Assembly (NCBI GenBank): GCA_900315285.1
Contig: OMYO01000010.1
Location: 1 to 49,951 of the forward strand
Length of the DNA: 49,951 nt
Reading direction: 5' to 3'
Origin: an uncultured Eubacteriales bacterium
Lineage (GTDB): Bacteria; Bacillota; Clostridia; Oscillospirales; Acutalibacteraceae
Shown here: one piece after another, positions 1 through 8,800 of the stretch
Layout: the number at the start of each line of letters is the position of its first letter
Numbering within the stretch: position 1 is the stretch's first letter
Position numbers and translations under genes: made by a program
The notes under the pieces: generated by a model
Told to the model about the DNA's origin: nothing
The model's database searches: none
What the model saw: the letters and a program-made list of their open reading frames with translations, nothing else

Positions 1-24
1 TTTGAATTCTTTGTCGTAACGCAT
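1..24 (-). CDS. 5' end of an unidentified gene (8 codons, partial)
   Basis: An ATG at 24-22 reads MRYDKEFK to the window edge. It is preceded by GGAGG with 7-nt spacing, so initiation looks real. The gene lies beyond rpsR and its terminator, in the same direction, with a gap of about 165 bp. The start resembles IS3-type transposase OrfA proteins, which often begin M(R/K)YDKxFK, but eight residues cannot identify a family. Confidence 0.4.
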
Positions 25-190
25 TTCGATTCCTCCGTAATGATATTTTATCATTGCCTGGTGGATTTATCGACTGCGCTTAAATTATAGAGCTCCAAAA
101 AGACTGAATCGCCCGCCAGGGGAAGATGCGGGAAAGGGTCATTTCAGTTGAATCAGCTGAATTGGGTGTCCTTGGTCTGAAAAGGCAAAG

Positions 191-227
191 AAAAAAGGTG
201 TGGTACCACAAAGTGATACCACACCTT
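191..227 (-). terminator. Terminator of the rpsF-ssb-rpsR operon
   Basis: An 11-bp perfect stem (195-205 with 217-227) is followed on the minus strand by six Ts (A191-196 on plus). It lies about 30 bp past the rpsR stop, in the right orientation to end the ribosomal operon. Confidence 0.9.
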
Positions 228-255
228 ACTATTTTCTCGGATTTTCCGCCCGATC

Positions 256-504
256 TTAGTCAGCGGAATACGGGAGAAGAGCTACGTGTCTTGCGCGCTT
301 GATGGCGGTGGTGAGCTCACGCTGATGGTAAGCGCAGGTACCGGTCACGCGGCGCGGAAGGATCTTTCCGCGGTCAGAAGTGAACTTCTTGAGCGTTGCA
401 GCGTCTTTGTAGTCGATTTTCTTCTCGCCGCTCTCGGCTCTTGCTACGCAGAAAGCGCAGACTTTACGACGGCCTCTTCTGCCGTTACGTCTATCGTATG
501 CCAT
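256..504 (-). CDS. rpsR: 30S ribosomal protein S18
   Basis: This 82-aa protein is a full-length bacterial S18, a small-subunit protein that binds next to S6 on the platform of the 30S subunit. The basic N-terminus, the YKD region and the [10 protein letters not shown] stretch are typical. Cys16, Cys19, Cys57 and His60 form a possible zinc site, so this appears to be the zinc-binding (C+) form. It is last in the rpsF-ssb-rpsR operon, starts 63 nt after ssb with AGGAGG upstream, and is followed by a strong terminator. Confidence 0.97.
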   Translation of the reverse strand: MAYDRRNGRRGRRKVCAFCVARAESGEKKIDYKDAATLKKFTSDRGKILPRRVTGTCAYHQRELTTAIKRARHVALLPYSAD

Positions 505-567
505 GGTTTCAACCTCCTGTCAGAGTGGTGTAGTTGTAGTAAAGGAAACTTCCGGTTCCCAGTGGAA

Positions 568-1044
568 TTAGAACGGCAAGTCGCCGTCGTCACCGTCGTC
601 GACACTGTCGAAGTCGGCACTGGTTGCCGTGGAGAACGAACCGGAACCGCCGGCCGGCTGTCCGCCGAAACCGTTGTTCTGCTGCGGGGCGGGACGATTG
701 TAGCTGCCCTCGCCGTCGTTCTCGCGCTTGGAGCCGCAGAAGCTAACCTGATCTGCGACAATTTCAAAAGCCGTGCGGTTGTTTCCGTTGCGGTCCTGAT
801 ATTTCCGGGTCTGGATGGAACCCTGAACGGCTATCATGGAGCCCTTGTGGAAATAACGGGTGACAAACTCGGCGGTCTGTCTCCAGGCGACGACGTTGAT
901 AAAGTCCGTCTGCCGCTCGGTGCCGGCTTTTGCATAGGATCTGTCAACAGCAACGGAGAACGAGGTCACGCTGATTCCGTTGTTTGTCGTGCGAAGCTCG
1001 GGGTCAGCCGTGAGGCGGCCCATGATGACTGCACAGTTAAGCAT
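568..1044 (-). CDS. ssb: Single-stranded DNA-binding protein
   Basis: This 158-aa SSB has an N-terminal OB fold (about residues 1-105, starting MLNCAVIMGRL), a Gly/Gln/Asn-rich flexible linker, and the acidic tail DDGDLPF. In SSBs this tail recruits replication and repair partners. It binds single-stranded DNA as a tetramer during replication, recombination and repair. It sits between rpsF (16-nt gap) and rpsR, the classic arrangement that couples SSB to ribosomal protein expression. Confidence 0.97.
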   Translation of the reverse strand: MLNCAVIMGRLTADPELRTTNNGISVTSFSVAVDRSYAKAGTERQTDFINVVAWRQTAEFVTRYFHKGSMIAVQGSIQTRKYQDRNGNNRTAFEIVADQVSFCGSKRENDGEGSYNRPAPQQNNGFGGQPAGGSGSFSTATSADFDSVDDGDDGDLPF

Positions 1045-1060
1045 CTGTCAACCTCCTGAG

Positions 1061-1348
1061 TTACTCCGCAATGTTGAGGAAGCGGAGAATGCCGTCGGTG
1101 ATTCTGAGTACACGCTCCATTTCGACCGGGAAGGTCGGCTCGGCGGAGTACTTGACGACAGCGTAGTAGCCCTCGGACTCATCGTTGATCTCATAAGCGA
1201 GCTCTCTCTTGCCCCACTCATCGACATCATTGATGGTGCCCTCGTGCTTCTCTACGAGTGCTTTGAATTTCTCAAGCAGTTCCTTTGCTGCATCTTCACC
1301 GTCTTTGACGGAGAAAACCAGCATGATTTCATAGTTGTTCTTTGCCAT
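1061..1348 (-). CDS. rpsF: 30S ribosomal protein S6
   Basis: This 95-aa S6 starts MAKNNYEIMLVFS and contains the conserved GKRELAYEI and YY.V.Y segments of the family. It forms a heterodimer with S18 on the 30S subunit. The start was chosen at 1348 because GGAGGTG lies 9 nt upstream; upstream in-frame codons do not look like S6. It is first in the rpsF-ssb-rpsR operon. The roughly 90-nt leader between its promoter and start is GC-rich around 1379-1400 and could hold the S6:S18 autoregulatory structure known in this operon, but I could not confirm the motif. Confidence 0.97.
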   Translation of the reverse strand: MAKNNYEIMLVFSVKDGEDAAKELLEKFKALVEKHEGTINDVDEWGKRELAYEINDESEGYYAVVKYSAEPTFPVEMERVLRITDGILRFLNIAE

Positions 1349-1442
1349 GCTTGTTTGCACCTCCTTTTGGACTTTTGGCCCCGGAAACATTTCCCCGGAG
1401 CAAGGATTTTGTGTTGGAATATATTTCCAGTCACAGGGTTGC

Positions 1443-1472
1443 ATTATAACAAATGCCGCCGAGGACTGTCAA
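1443..1472 (-). promoter_or_regulatory. Sigma-A promoter of rpsF-ssb-rpsR
   Basis: On the minus strand TTGACA (1472-1467) and TATAAT (1448-1443) are separated by 18 bp, a near-consensus promoter. The -35 box lies only 2 bp beyond the prfB stop codon, so the ribosomal operon has its own strong promoter in the short prfB-rpsF gap. Confidence 0.85.
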
Positions 1473-1474
1473 CC

Positions 1475-2605
1475 TTATTTTTTCTCGCCGGACTCCAGCT
1501 TCTCGAGGGATTTCATCTTGAGATAGGCGTGGATGAAACCGTCCAGGTCGCCGTCCATGACGGCGTCGATGTTGCCCATTTCAAACCCGGTGCGGGTGTC
1601 CTTGACGAGGGTGTAAGGCATGAAGACGTAGGAGCGGATTTGGGAGCCCCAGGCGATCTGCATTTGGTCGCCCTTGATGTCGGAGATCTTCTCCAGGTGT
1701 TCGCGCTCCTTGATCTCAATGAGCTTGGAGCGGAGCATGCGCATGGCGACCTCACGGTTCTGGTGCTGGCTGCGCTCCACCTGGCAGCTGACGACGATAC
1801 CGGTGGGGTTGTGGATAAGACGGACGGCAGAGGAGGTCTTGTTGACCTTCTGTCCGCCGGCGCCGGATGCGCGGTAGACCTCCATGGTAATGTCCTCCGG
1901 GCGGATGTCCACCTCGACGGTGTCGTCAATTTCCGGCATGACCTCGACGGAGGCGAAGGATGTGTGGCGGCGGCCCTGTGCGTCGAATGGAGAGACGCGG
2001 ACCAGGCGATGCACGCCGGCCTCTGACTTCATGTAGCCGTAGGCGTTTTCCCCCTCGATGAGGATGGTGGCGGACTTGATGCCGGCCTCGTCACCGTCCA
2101 GATAGTCCAGTGTGGAGACCTTGAAGCCATGGCGCTCACCCCAGCGGTTGTACATGCGGAACAGCATGGAGGCCCAGTCCTGTGCCTCGGTTCCGCCTGC
2201 GCCGGCGTGGAACGTCAGGATGGCGTTGCGCTCATCATATTCGCCGGAGAGAAGGGTGGCGAGGTTCATGGACTCAATGCCCTGCTCCACCTTCTCTACG
2301 CTCTCCTTGCACTCGTCGTAGAGGGACTCGTCCTCTTCCTCGTCGGCAAGCTCTATCATGACCATGGCGTCGTCGTAGCTGCTCTGCAGCTTATCATAGG
2401 CGCCAATTTTGCTCTTTAAGCGGCTCGTGCGCTGCAGGACTTTCTGGGAGTTCTCGACGTCGTCCCAGAAACCGTTCTCGGCGGCCTGGGCCTCGAGCTC
2501 CTTCACCTCGGCGGACATGGTGTCATAGCCGATGGATTCTTTCAGCTCCTGAAGCGGCTTCTCACTCTCGAGAAGCTTGAGGCGTAATTCTTCGTATTGA
2601 AGCAC
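1475..2605 (-). CDS. prfB: Peptide chain release factor 2, without programmed frameshift
   Basis: This 376-aa class I release factor recognises UGA and UAA stop codons and triggers peptide release. It has the RF2 tripeptide SPF (residues 205-207) and the catalytic GGQ (250-252) in ASGAGGQKVNKT. The start is GTG at 2605, with AAAGGA about 9 nt upstream. A nearby ATG is out of frame and soon meets a stop. Most prfB genes need a +1 frameshift at CTT-TGA-C near codon 25. Here the reading frame is continuous through that point (residues 20-35), so that autoregulation is absent. Confidence 0.96.
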   Translation of the reverse strand: MLQYEELRLKLLESEKPLQELKESIGYDTMSAEVKELEAQAAENGFWDDVENSQKVLQRTSRLKSKIGAYDKLQSSYDDAMVMIELADEEEDESLYDECKESVEKVEQGIESMNLATLLSGEYDERNAILTFHAGAGGTEAQDWASMLFRMYNRWGERHGFKVSTLDYLDGDEAGIKSATILIEGENAYGYMKSEAGVHRLVRVSPFDAQGRRHTSFASVEVMPEIDDTVEVDIRPEDITMEVYRASGAGGQKVNKTSSAVRLIHNPTGIVVSCQVERSQHQNREVAMRMLRSKLIEIKEREHLEKISDIKGDQMQIAWGSQIRSYVFMPYTLVKDTRTGFEMGNIDAVMDGDLDGFIHAYLKMKSLEKLESGEKK

Positions 2606-2651
2606 TGCTATTCATCCTTTTCCGGTTCCGTTGTCTAAAATCGTGCAGTTA

Positions 2652-2680
2652 ATTATAAAAGAAAAAGGGGGCAAAGTAAA
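2652..2680 (-). promoter_or_regulatory. Probable prfB promoter
   Basis: On the minus strand TTTACT (2680-2675) and TATAAT (2657-2652) are spaced 17 bp, about 50 bp upstream of the GTG start. It diverges from the promoter of the neighbouring plus-strand operon. Confidence 0.6.
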
Positions 2681-2696
2681 GCGGCGCCCCGGCTCG

Positions 2697-2725
2697 TTGA
2701 ATTCTTAATAAGTATAAGGTATAAT
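2697..2725 (+). promoter_or_regulatory. Promoter of the RING/DUF2628-glmU-pth operon
   Basis: TTGAAT (2697-2702) and TATAAT (2720-2725) have 17-bp spacing, about 30 bp upstream of the first start codon. Confidence 0.75.
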
Positions 2726-2755
2726 TAATCGCAATTATCGCGGGAGGTGCGGTCA

Positions 2756-3769
2756 TTGGATTACCAGAATATGACCTGTCAGGTCTGCCAGAAGGAGTTC
2801 CAGAAAGGGGACGACATTGTTGTCTGCCCGGAGTGCGGAACGCCAGTACATCGCGAATGCTGGAAACAATTGGGCCACTGCGTCAACGAGTACCGGCACG
2901 GGACAGGATGGTCATTTGAAATTCCCTCGGCTGCCAAAGAGCCCGAGGTGGAGACCGTGAAAACGGAGTCCGGCCCGGCATTGGATGAGGGCAGCGACGT
3001 GGAGAGTGACCCGAACTCTTTCACTCCATATGGCAACGGCCAAATGGGGCAGTACGGCGGCTACGCTTACCGCTCGGTGGGCGCAGACGGACAAATGCGC
3101 CAGGGCTGGCACAACATCGGAGCGGACGAGCCCATTGGGGACTTTACCGCCAAGGACTACGCCTCCGTGGTGCAAAAGAACAGCCAGAGCTACATTCCCA
3201 AGTTCATGCGCATGTCCAAGACCGGCGCCAAGAACTCCTGGAACTGGGCCGCTTTCTTCTTTGCACCGTTCTGGTTTGTCTACCGGAAAATGTACGGCTG
3301 GGCCGTCCTCGCCCTCGTGCTCTCCATCATTGTACCGTGCTGTTTTGCCAGCAAGGTCGTGAACTATGCGAAGCAGGCAAACTCCGTTTACTCCTCGGTC
3401 CTCATGGCCCAGAGCGGAGAGACACAGGAGGAGGCGGAAAAGGCCGCCAACTCGGTGCAGAGCGACATGCCGGACCCGCCCATGGCGCTGCAGGTCAATG
3501 AATATGTCATCTTCGCTGTGCAGATCCTCGCTGGCATTTTCGCCAATGTGCTCTACAAACGGCACTGTGAGAAACTGCTCATCCGTGCGAAGCAGTCCGC
3601 CGGGGGCGCGGAGCGGGAAAAGTTCCTGCGGCAGCGGGGCGGTACGAGCGGCCTGGCCCTAGTCCTGTTCATGTTTTTATCCTATGCCCTTGTGGAGTGT
3701 GTCCTGAATATTGCACTCAAAACGAATTCTGATCTAGCCACTGTAGTCTGGAGGTTGTTTCACAAATGA
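2756..3769 (+). CDS. RING-like zinc-finger membrane protein with DUF2628-like domain
   Basis: This protein has about 337 aa from a TTG start at 2756, chosen because GGGAGG lies 8 nt upstream; a GTG at 2747 overlaps that site. The first 45 residues form a prokaryotic RING-type zinc module (CQVCQKEF, CPECGTPVHRECW, HC). A variable linker follows, then a hydrophobic region with NWAAFFFAPFWFVYRKMYGW, typical of DUF2628. I count about four membrane segments. It probably sits in the membrane with the zinc finger in the cytoplasm. Its stop overlaps the glmU start (ATGA), so the two are translationally coupled. Function is unknown. Confidence 0.8.
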   Translation: MDYQNMTCQVCQKEFQKGDDIVVCPECGTPVHRECWKQLGHCVNEYRHGTGWSFEIPSAAKEPEVETVKTESGPALDEGSDVESDPNSFTPYGNGQMGQYGGYAYRSVGADGQMRQGWHNIGADEPIGDFTAKDYASVVQKNSQSYIPKFMRMSKTGAKNSWNWAAFFFAPFWFVYRKMYGWAVLALVLSIIVPCCFASKVVNYAKQANSVYSSVLMAQSGETQEEAEKAANSVQSDMPDPPMALQVNEYVIFAVQILAGIFANVLYKRHCEKLLIRAKQSAGGAEREKFLRQRGGTSGLALVLFMFLSYALVECVLNIALKTNSDLATVVWRLFHK

Positions 3770-5151
3770 GTAATGCTTGCGCAGTCATCCTCGCCGCCGG
3801 CGAGGGGAAGAGAATGAAAGCGGCCATGCCCAAGGCCATGACCGAAGTGCTGTTCCAGCCCATGATCGACTGGGTCCTGGACGCCCTGGATGAGAGCGGC
3901 ATCTCGGAGAAACTCCTCATTGTCGGCCACTACGGCGAGCAGCTGGAGGAGTATGTCGGCGGGGAGTGCGGCATTGCCTGGCAGAAGGAGCGGCTCGGAA
4001 CGGGCCACGCTGCCATGCAGGCGGTACCGGCCCTGGAGAAGAGCAGCGCAGACCACGTTCTCATTTTGAATGGCGATGCACCCTTTGTTGACACCGACAC
4101 CATCCTCGGCGCCCTCAAAGCCCACGAGGAGAACGGAGACGCCGTCACCGTTGTCTCCGCAGAGCTGGCCGACCCCACCGGCTACGGCCGCATTCTGAAA
4201 AATGAGTCCGGCGAACTGCAGCGCATTGTGGAGCAGAAAGACGGTACTCCGGAAGAACTGGCCGTTTGCGAGGTCAACTCCGGTGTCATGTGGTTCCGGA
4301 AGAAAGACCTGCTCTCTGCCCTTGCGCGTCTGGCCCCGTCGAAGGTCACCGGCGAGTACTATCTCACCGACACCATTGCCCTCCTCAAAGAGGACGGGAA
4401 ACGGACCGGCGTCTATACGGCGGCCAACAGCAATGTTGTCCTCGGTGCCAACGACCGTTTGCAGCTCCTCGAGCTCAACGATATTGCCCGGAAAGAGGTG
4501 CTGAAAAAGCATCTCCAGAACGGCGTAGACATTCCCTGCATTGACGGCATCCTGATCGGCAAGGACGTCACCATTGAACCCGGCACGCAGATCCTCCCAA
4601 ACACCATCCTGAAGGGCAGCACCACCGTGGGAAAGGACTGTGTTCTCGGCCCGAACACCATGGTCTACGACAGCACCATCGGCGACGGTGTCCTGCTCAA
4701 CAACGTGTTCTTTGAGGACTCGGTCATTGAGAACGGCGGCAATGTCGGACCGTTCTCCCATATCCGTCCGAACAGCCATCTCTCGGAAAACGTCCATGTC
4801 GGAAACTTCGTGGAAATCAAGAACTCCAACATCGGGAACGGGACCAAGGTCCCGCATCTCACCTATGTGGGAGACTCTGACGTGGGTGCAGGGTGTAACT
4901 TCGGCTGCGGTTCCCTGACGGTCAACTACGATGGCAAGGTCAAGCATCGCACCACCATTGAGGACCATGCGTTCATCGGCTGCAACACCAACCTGGTCGC
5001 CCCGGTCAAGGTCGGCGCCTGGGCCTTCACGGCCGCCGGCTCCACCATCACCGAGGATGTTCCGGAGAACTCCCTGGCCATTGCCCGCTCGTTCCAGAAG
5101 AACATAGAGGGCTGGGTCACCCGCAAGAAACCCTACAAAAATATGAAATAA
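3766..5151 (+). CDS. glmU: Bifunctional UDP-GlcNAc pyrophosphorylase / GlcN-1-P acetyltransferase
   Basis: At 461 aa this is a full-length GlmU. It makes UDP-GlcNAc, the precursor of peptidoglycan and teichoic acids, in the cytoplasm. The N-terminal uridyltransferase domain (about 1-230) has LAAGEGKRM and PKAM. The C-terminal left-handed beta-helix acetyltransferase domain has many hexapeptide turns, HIRP (the CoA/substrate arginine) and VPHLTYVGD, carrying the catalytic His and Tyr positions. The ATG overlaps the upstream stop by 4 nt. pth follows after about 50 nt. Confidence 0.97.
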   Translation: MSNACAVILAAGEGKRMKAAMPKAMTEVLFQPMIDWVLDALDESGISEKLLIVGHYGEQLEEYVGGECGIAWQKERLGTGHAAMQAVPALEKSSADHVLILNGDAPFVDTDTILGALKAHEENGDAVTVVSAELADPTGYGRILKNESGELQRIVEQKDGTPEELAVCEVNSGVMWFRKKDLLSALARLAPSKVTGEYYLTDTIALLKEDGKRTGVYTAANSNVVLGANDRLQLLELNDIARKEVLKKHLQNGVDIPCIDGILIGKDVTIEPGTQILPNTILKGSTTVGKDCVLGPNTMVYDSTIGDGVLLNNVFFEDSVIENGGNVGPFSHIRPNSHLSENVHVGNFVEIKNSNIGNGTKVPHLTYVGDSDVGAGCNFGCGSLTVNYDGKVKHRTTIEDHAFIGCNTNLVAPVKVGAWAFTAAGSTITEDVPENSLAIARSFQKNIEGWVTRKKPYKNMK

Positions 5152-5203
5152 CCGGGCAGGCGGCAAAATGTTCCATTTCAGCAAAGACAGAGGAAGAAAA
5201 CCC

Positions 5204-5773
5204 ATGTATATTATTGCAGGGCTCGGGAACCCGGGCTCCCAGTACGCCACGACCCGGCACAACATTGGCTTTATGGCCATAGACCGTCTGGCGGAGCACT
5301 ATGACGTCACCATAGACCGCCACAAGTTTAGCTCCCTGACCGCCCAGTGCATGATGGACGGGAAAAAGGTTCTGCTCATGAAGCCGCTGACCTATATGAA
5401 CAACAGCGGAGAGGCTATAGCCGAGGCCGCTGCCTACTATAAAATCCCGCCGGAGAACATCGTTGTCATCTCCGATGACATCAACCTTGACCCAGGAAAA
5501 ATGCGGATCCGGAGCAAGGGCTCGGCCGGAGGACACAACGGCCTCAAGAGCATAATCGAGTGTCTCGGCTCGGACCAGTTCCCGCGGGTACGCGTCGGAA
5601 TCGGAGACCGGAAGAAGAGCCAAATGTCTCTGGCCGACTTCGTCCTCTCCCACTTCACCGAGGAGGACTTGAAGCTCCTGGAGGAGCCCCTGGAAAATGC
5701 GGGGAAGGCGGCAGAACTCATTCTGGATGGTGATATCACCGAGGCCATGAACCGCTACAATCGCACCAAATAA
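5204..5773 (+). CDS. pth: Peptidyl-tRNA hydrolase
   Basis: At 189 aa this is a standard bacterial Pth, which recycles tRNA from peptidyl-tRNAs that drop off ribosomes. It has GLGNPG, TRHNIGF with the catalytic His, MKPLTYMNNSG, the SDD acidic pair and GSAGGHNGLKSI. The start at 5204 (MYIIAGLGNPG) matches the family and has AGAGGA upstream; codons upstream to 5168 are not family-like. It lies between glmU and mfd, an order common in Gram-positive bacteria. Confidence 0.97.
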   Translation: MYIIAGLGNPGSQYATTRHNIGFMAIDRLAEHYDVTIDRHKFSSLTAQCMMDGKKVLLMKPLTYMNNSGEAIAEAAAYYKIPPENIVVISDDINLDPGKMRIRSKGSAGGHNGLKSIIECLGSDQFPRVRVGIGDRKKSQMSLADFVLSHFTEEDLKLLEEPLENAGKAAELILDGDITEAMNRYNRTK

Positions 5774-5802
5774 ATTGCGTAATCGCAAATTTCATACCGA
5801 CA

Positions 5803-5836
5803 GACACCCCTCGTCACTCGCTGACGGGGGCATGTC
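5803..5836 (+). other. Hairpin in the pth-mfd gap
   Basis: CCCC-t-CGTCA (5807-5816) pairs with TGACGGGGG (5822-5830), extended by GACA/TGTC at the ends. There is no T-tract, so it is not a normal terminator. It may adjust pth or mfd mRNA stability. Confidence 0.4.
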
Positions 5837-5856
5837 CGCTATCAGAAAGGAATTTC

Positions 5857-8800
5857 ATGTCTGGCTTTTCCAAGGCTGTCTCCGGCAGCCGAGAGTATCA
5901 GGAAATAAAGAATAATATAGAGCAGCACCGCTTCCCCTTCGGCGTTCTCGGAACGGCGAATATCCACAAGGCATGCCTTATCCACAGCCTCCTTGCGGAC
6001 ACGGAAAAGCGGGCCATTGTTCTGGTGCCCGACGAGGGGACGGCCTCCCGGCTCGCCGGTGACCTTGTGTCTCTCGGTACGGAAGCTGCCGTGTTCCCTG
6101 CCCGGGAGCTCTCGTTTATTGCAGAGCAGACTCGCTCCCGGGAATATGAGCAGCGCCGTATGGGAGCTCTTTCCGCCTGGCTTCTGAAAAATGTACAGGT
6201 TGTCCTCATGCCGGTGGAGGCCGCCATGCAGAAAACCATTCCGCCGCAGGAGCTGGGCCGCCGCATCCTGACTCTGAAACAGGGAGCCGAAGTGAATCTG
6301 GACAAGCTGCTTGCGTCCTTTGTGAACGCTGGGTACACTCACGCCGACGAGGTGGAGGGCCCCGGCCAGTTCGCCGTTCGCGGCGGTATTGTGGACTTCT
6401 TCCCGCCGGACCGGGAGAACCCGCTCCGCATGGAGTTCTGGGGAGATGAAATTGACACCATCTCCGAGTTCGAAACCGAATCTCAGCGCCGCACTGACAC
6501 CGTGAAAGAGGTGCAAGTGACACCACCCGGCGAACTCATTATCGGGGACAGGGGTGCCCTGGCAGACACCATTGAGACTCTTGCTGCCCGTGTCCGCACC
6601 AAGAACAAGGACACAGTCAAATCGAAAATGCAGGACGAGGCGGATGCTATCCGGAACGGCCGGGAGCTCTGCCTGGACAAGTATATCAACCTTATCTATC
6701 CCATGGCCGCCACACCTCTGAGCTACCTGCAGAACGGGGACATCCTGTTCCTCGCCGAGAGCGGTCAGATCCGGGAACGGGCCAACGCAGTGACTAAGCT
6801 CTCCCGGGAAGAAATCAAGGACGCCTACGAGCTCGGCAATATGACCCGCTCGCTGGGTGACCTCACTATAACCTATTCCATGCTGACGGAGGACTACGGA
6901 AATGCCGACACGGTATTCCTGGACAACTTCGCTCGGGGCAGTTTTGAGCTTCCTCTCAAGGACCTCTACAGTCTGACCCTCGCCACGGTTCCATCCTGGA
7001 ATGGCACACTGACTTCGCTCTTTGATGACTGCCTGCCGGATGACTATCAGGAACAGGCAGTCGTGCTTGCTGCTGGTACGGAGAAGGCAGCCAAGTCTCT
7101 TGCAGAAGACCTGCAGCAGAGGGACTGCAATGCGGTGCCCTATACGGAAATCCCAGAAATCTTTCCCCGCGGGCAAATCAGTGTCATTCCCCGCACTTTT
7201 TCCTCCGGTGTTTCATTCCCCAAGTCGCGGTTTCTCCTGGTGAGTCATGGCGGTGTGGCCTCTGGCTCCCGCCGCAAGATCCGCCGCCCGAAGTCGGCCA
7301 ATGCGTTCCACAGCCTGGATGAGCTCCATAAGGGGGACTACATAGTCCACAGCATCCATGGTATCGGCGTGTTCGAGGGCATAGAAAACCTGACCGTCTC
7401 GGGGGTCACGAAGGACTTCATCAAGATCCGCTACGCCAAGGGCGATACACTCTACGTCCCCGTCACTCAGCTCGACTTGGTCTCCAAATATATTGGGCCC
7501 AGAGAAGAGTCCCATACAGTGAAGATCAATCGCCTGGGGAGCAAGGAATGGGAGAAGTCCCGGGCCAAGGTGCGCAGCGCGGTCAAGGACATTGCCAAGG
7601 AGCTCACGCAGCTCTACGCTGAGCGGATGAACACGAAGGGCTATGCCTTCTCGCCGGACATTGACATGCAGAGCGACTTTGAGCGCCGCTTTGAGTACGA
7701 CGAGACCGAGGATCAGCTGCGCTGCATTCAGGAAATCAAGGAGGACATGGAGAAACCATACCCCATGGATCGCCTCCTCTGTGGCGATGTAGGGTTCGGC
7801 AAAACCGAAGTCGCCCTCCGTGCCGCATTCAAGTGCATTGCCGACGGAAAGCAGTGTGCTTTCCTGGTGCCCACGACCATCCTCGCCTTCCAGCACTACA
7901 ACACCATCATGCAGCGCTTCGACGGCTTCCCGGTGAACATAGAAATGCTGTCCCGCTTCAAGACGCCGACGGAGCAGAAGAATATCATCAAGGAAATTCG
8001 CCGCGGCAGTGTGGACATTGTCGTGGGAACCCACCGGCTCATCTCCAAGGATGTGGAGTTCCACGACTTAGGACTTCTCATCGTCGACGAGGAGCAGCGC
8101 TTCGGCGTTGCCCAGAAGGAGAAGCTCAAGCAGAAGTTCCCCAACGTGGACGTGTTGACTCTGTCGGCAACGCCCATTCCAAGGACGCTGAATATGGCCA
8201 TGACTGGTATTCGGGACATGTCTATTCTGGAGGAAGCACCACTGGATCGCCACCCTGTACAGACCTATGTACTGGAATACGACGCCGGCGTTATCACCGA
8301 GGCCATTGAGCGCGAGCTGCGGCGCGGCGGCCAGGTCTATTACATGCACAACAACGTGGACAGCATAATGCACTGTGCCGCGAAAATTCACGAGATGGTG
8401 CCGGACGCCCGAATCGGCGTGGCCCACGGAAAGATGAGCGAGGACGAGCTCTCCGACGTCTGGCGCGACCTCGTCGACGGCGACATCGATGTCCTCGTCT
8501 GCACCACTATCATCGAGACCGGCGTCGACGTCCCCAATGCCAACACGCTGATCATTGAAAATGCGGACCGGCTGGGGCTCTCCCAGCTCCACCAGATCCG
8601 CGGACGCATCGGCCGCTCCTCCCGCCGAGCCTCTGCCTACTTCACGTTCTACGGCGGAAAAGAGCTCACGGATATTGCGGCCCGCCGGCTCTCGGCCATC
8701 CGGGAATATACGGAGTTTGGCTCCGGCTTCAAAATTGCCATGCGTGACCTGGAGCTCCGCGGCGCCGGCAACATCCTCGGCGCCCAGCAGCACGGCCACA

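Noticed and set aside
2527..2615. RF2 programmed frameshift using the upstream ATG near 2614
   Set aside because: The ATG frame gives 17 codons unlike RF2 and stops at TGA with no CTTTGAC slippery site. The GTG frame matches RF2 from its first residues.
2642..2660. Extra TTAACTGC-like word near prfB (plus strand GCAGTTAA at about 2646)
   Set aside because: A single copy without partner word or spacing lies in the prfB promoter region, so it is not part of an array.
3760..5280. Long minus-strand open frame opposite glmU (about 500 codons)
   Set aside because: GC-rich genes give long antisense frames. It has no ribosome site or protein-like motifs, and glmU on the plus strand is certain.
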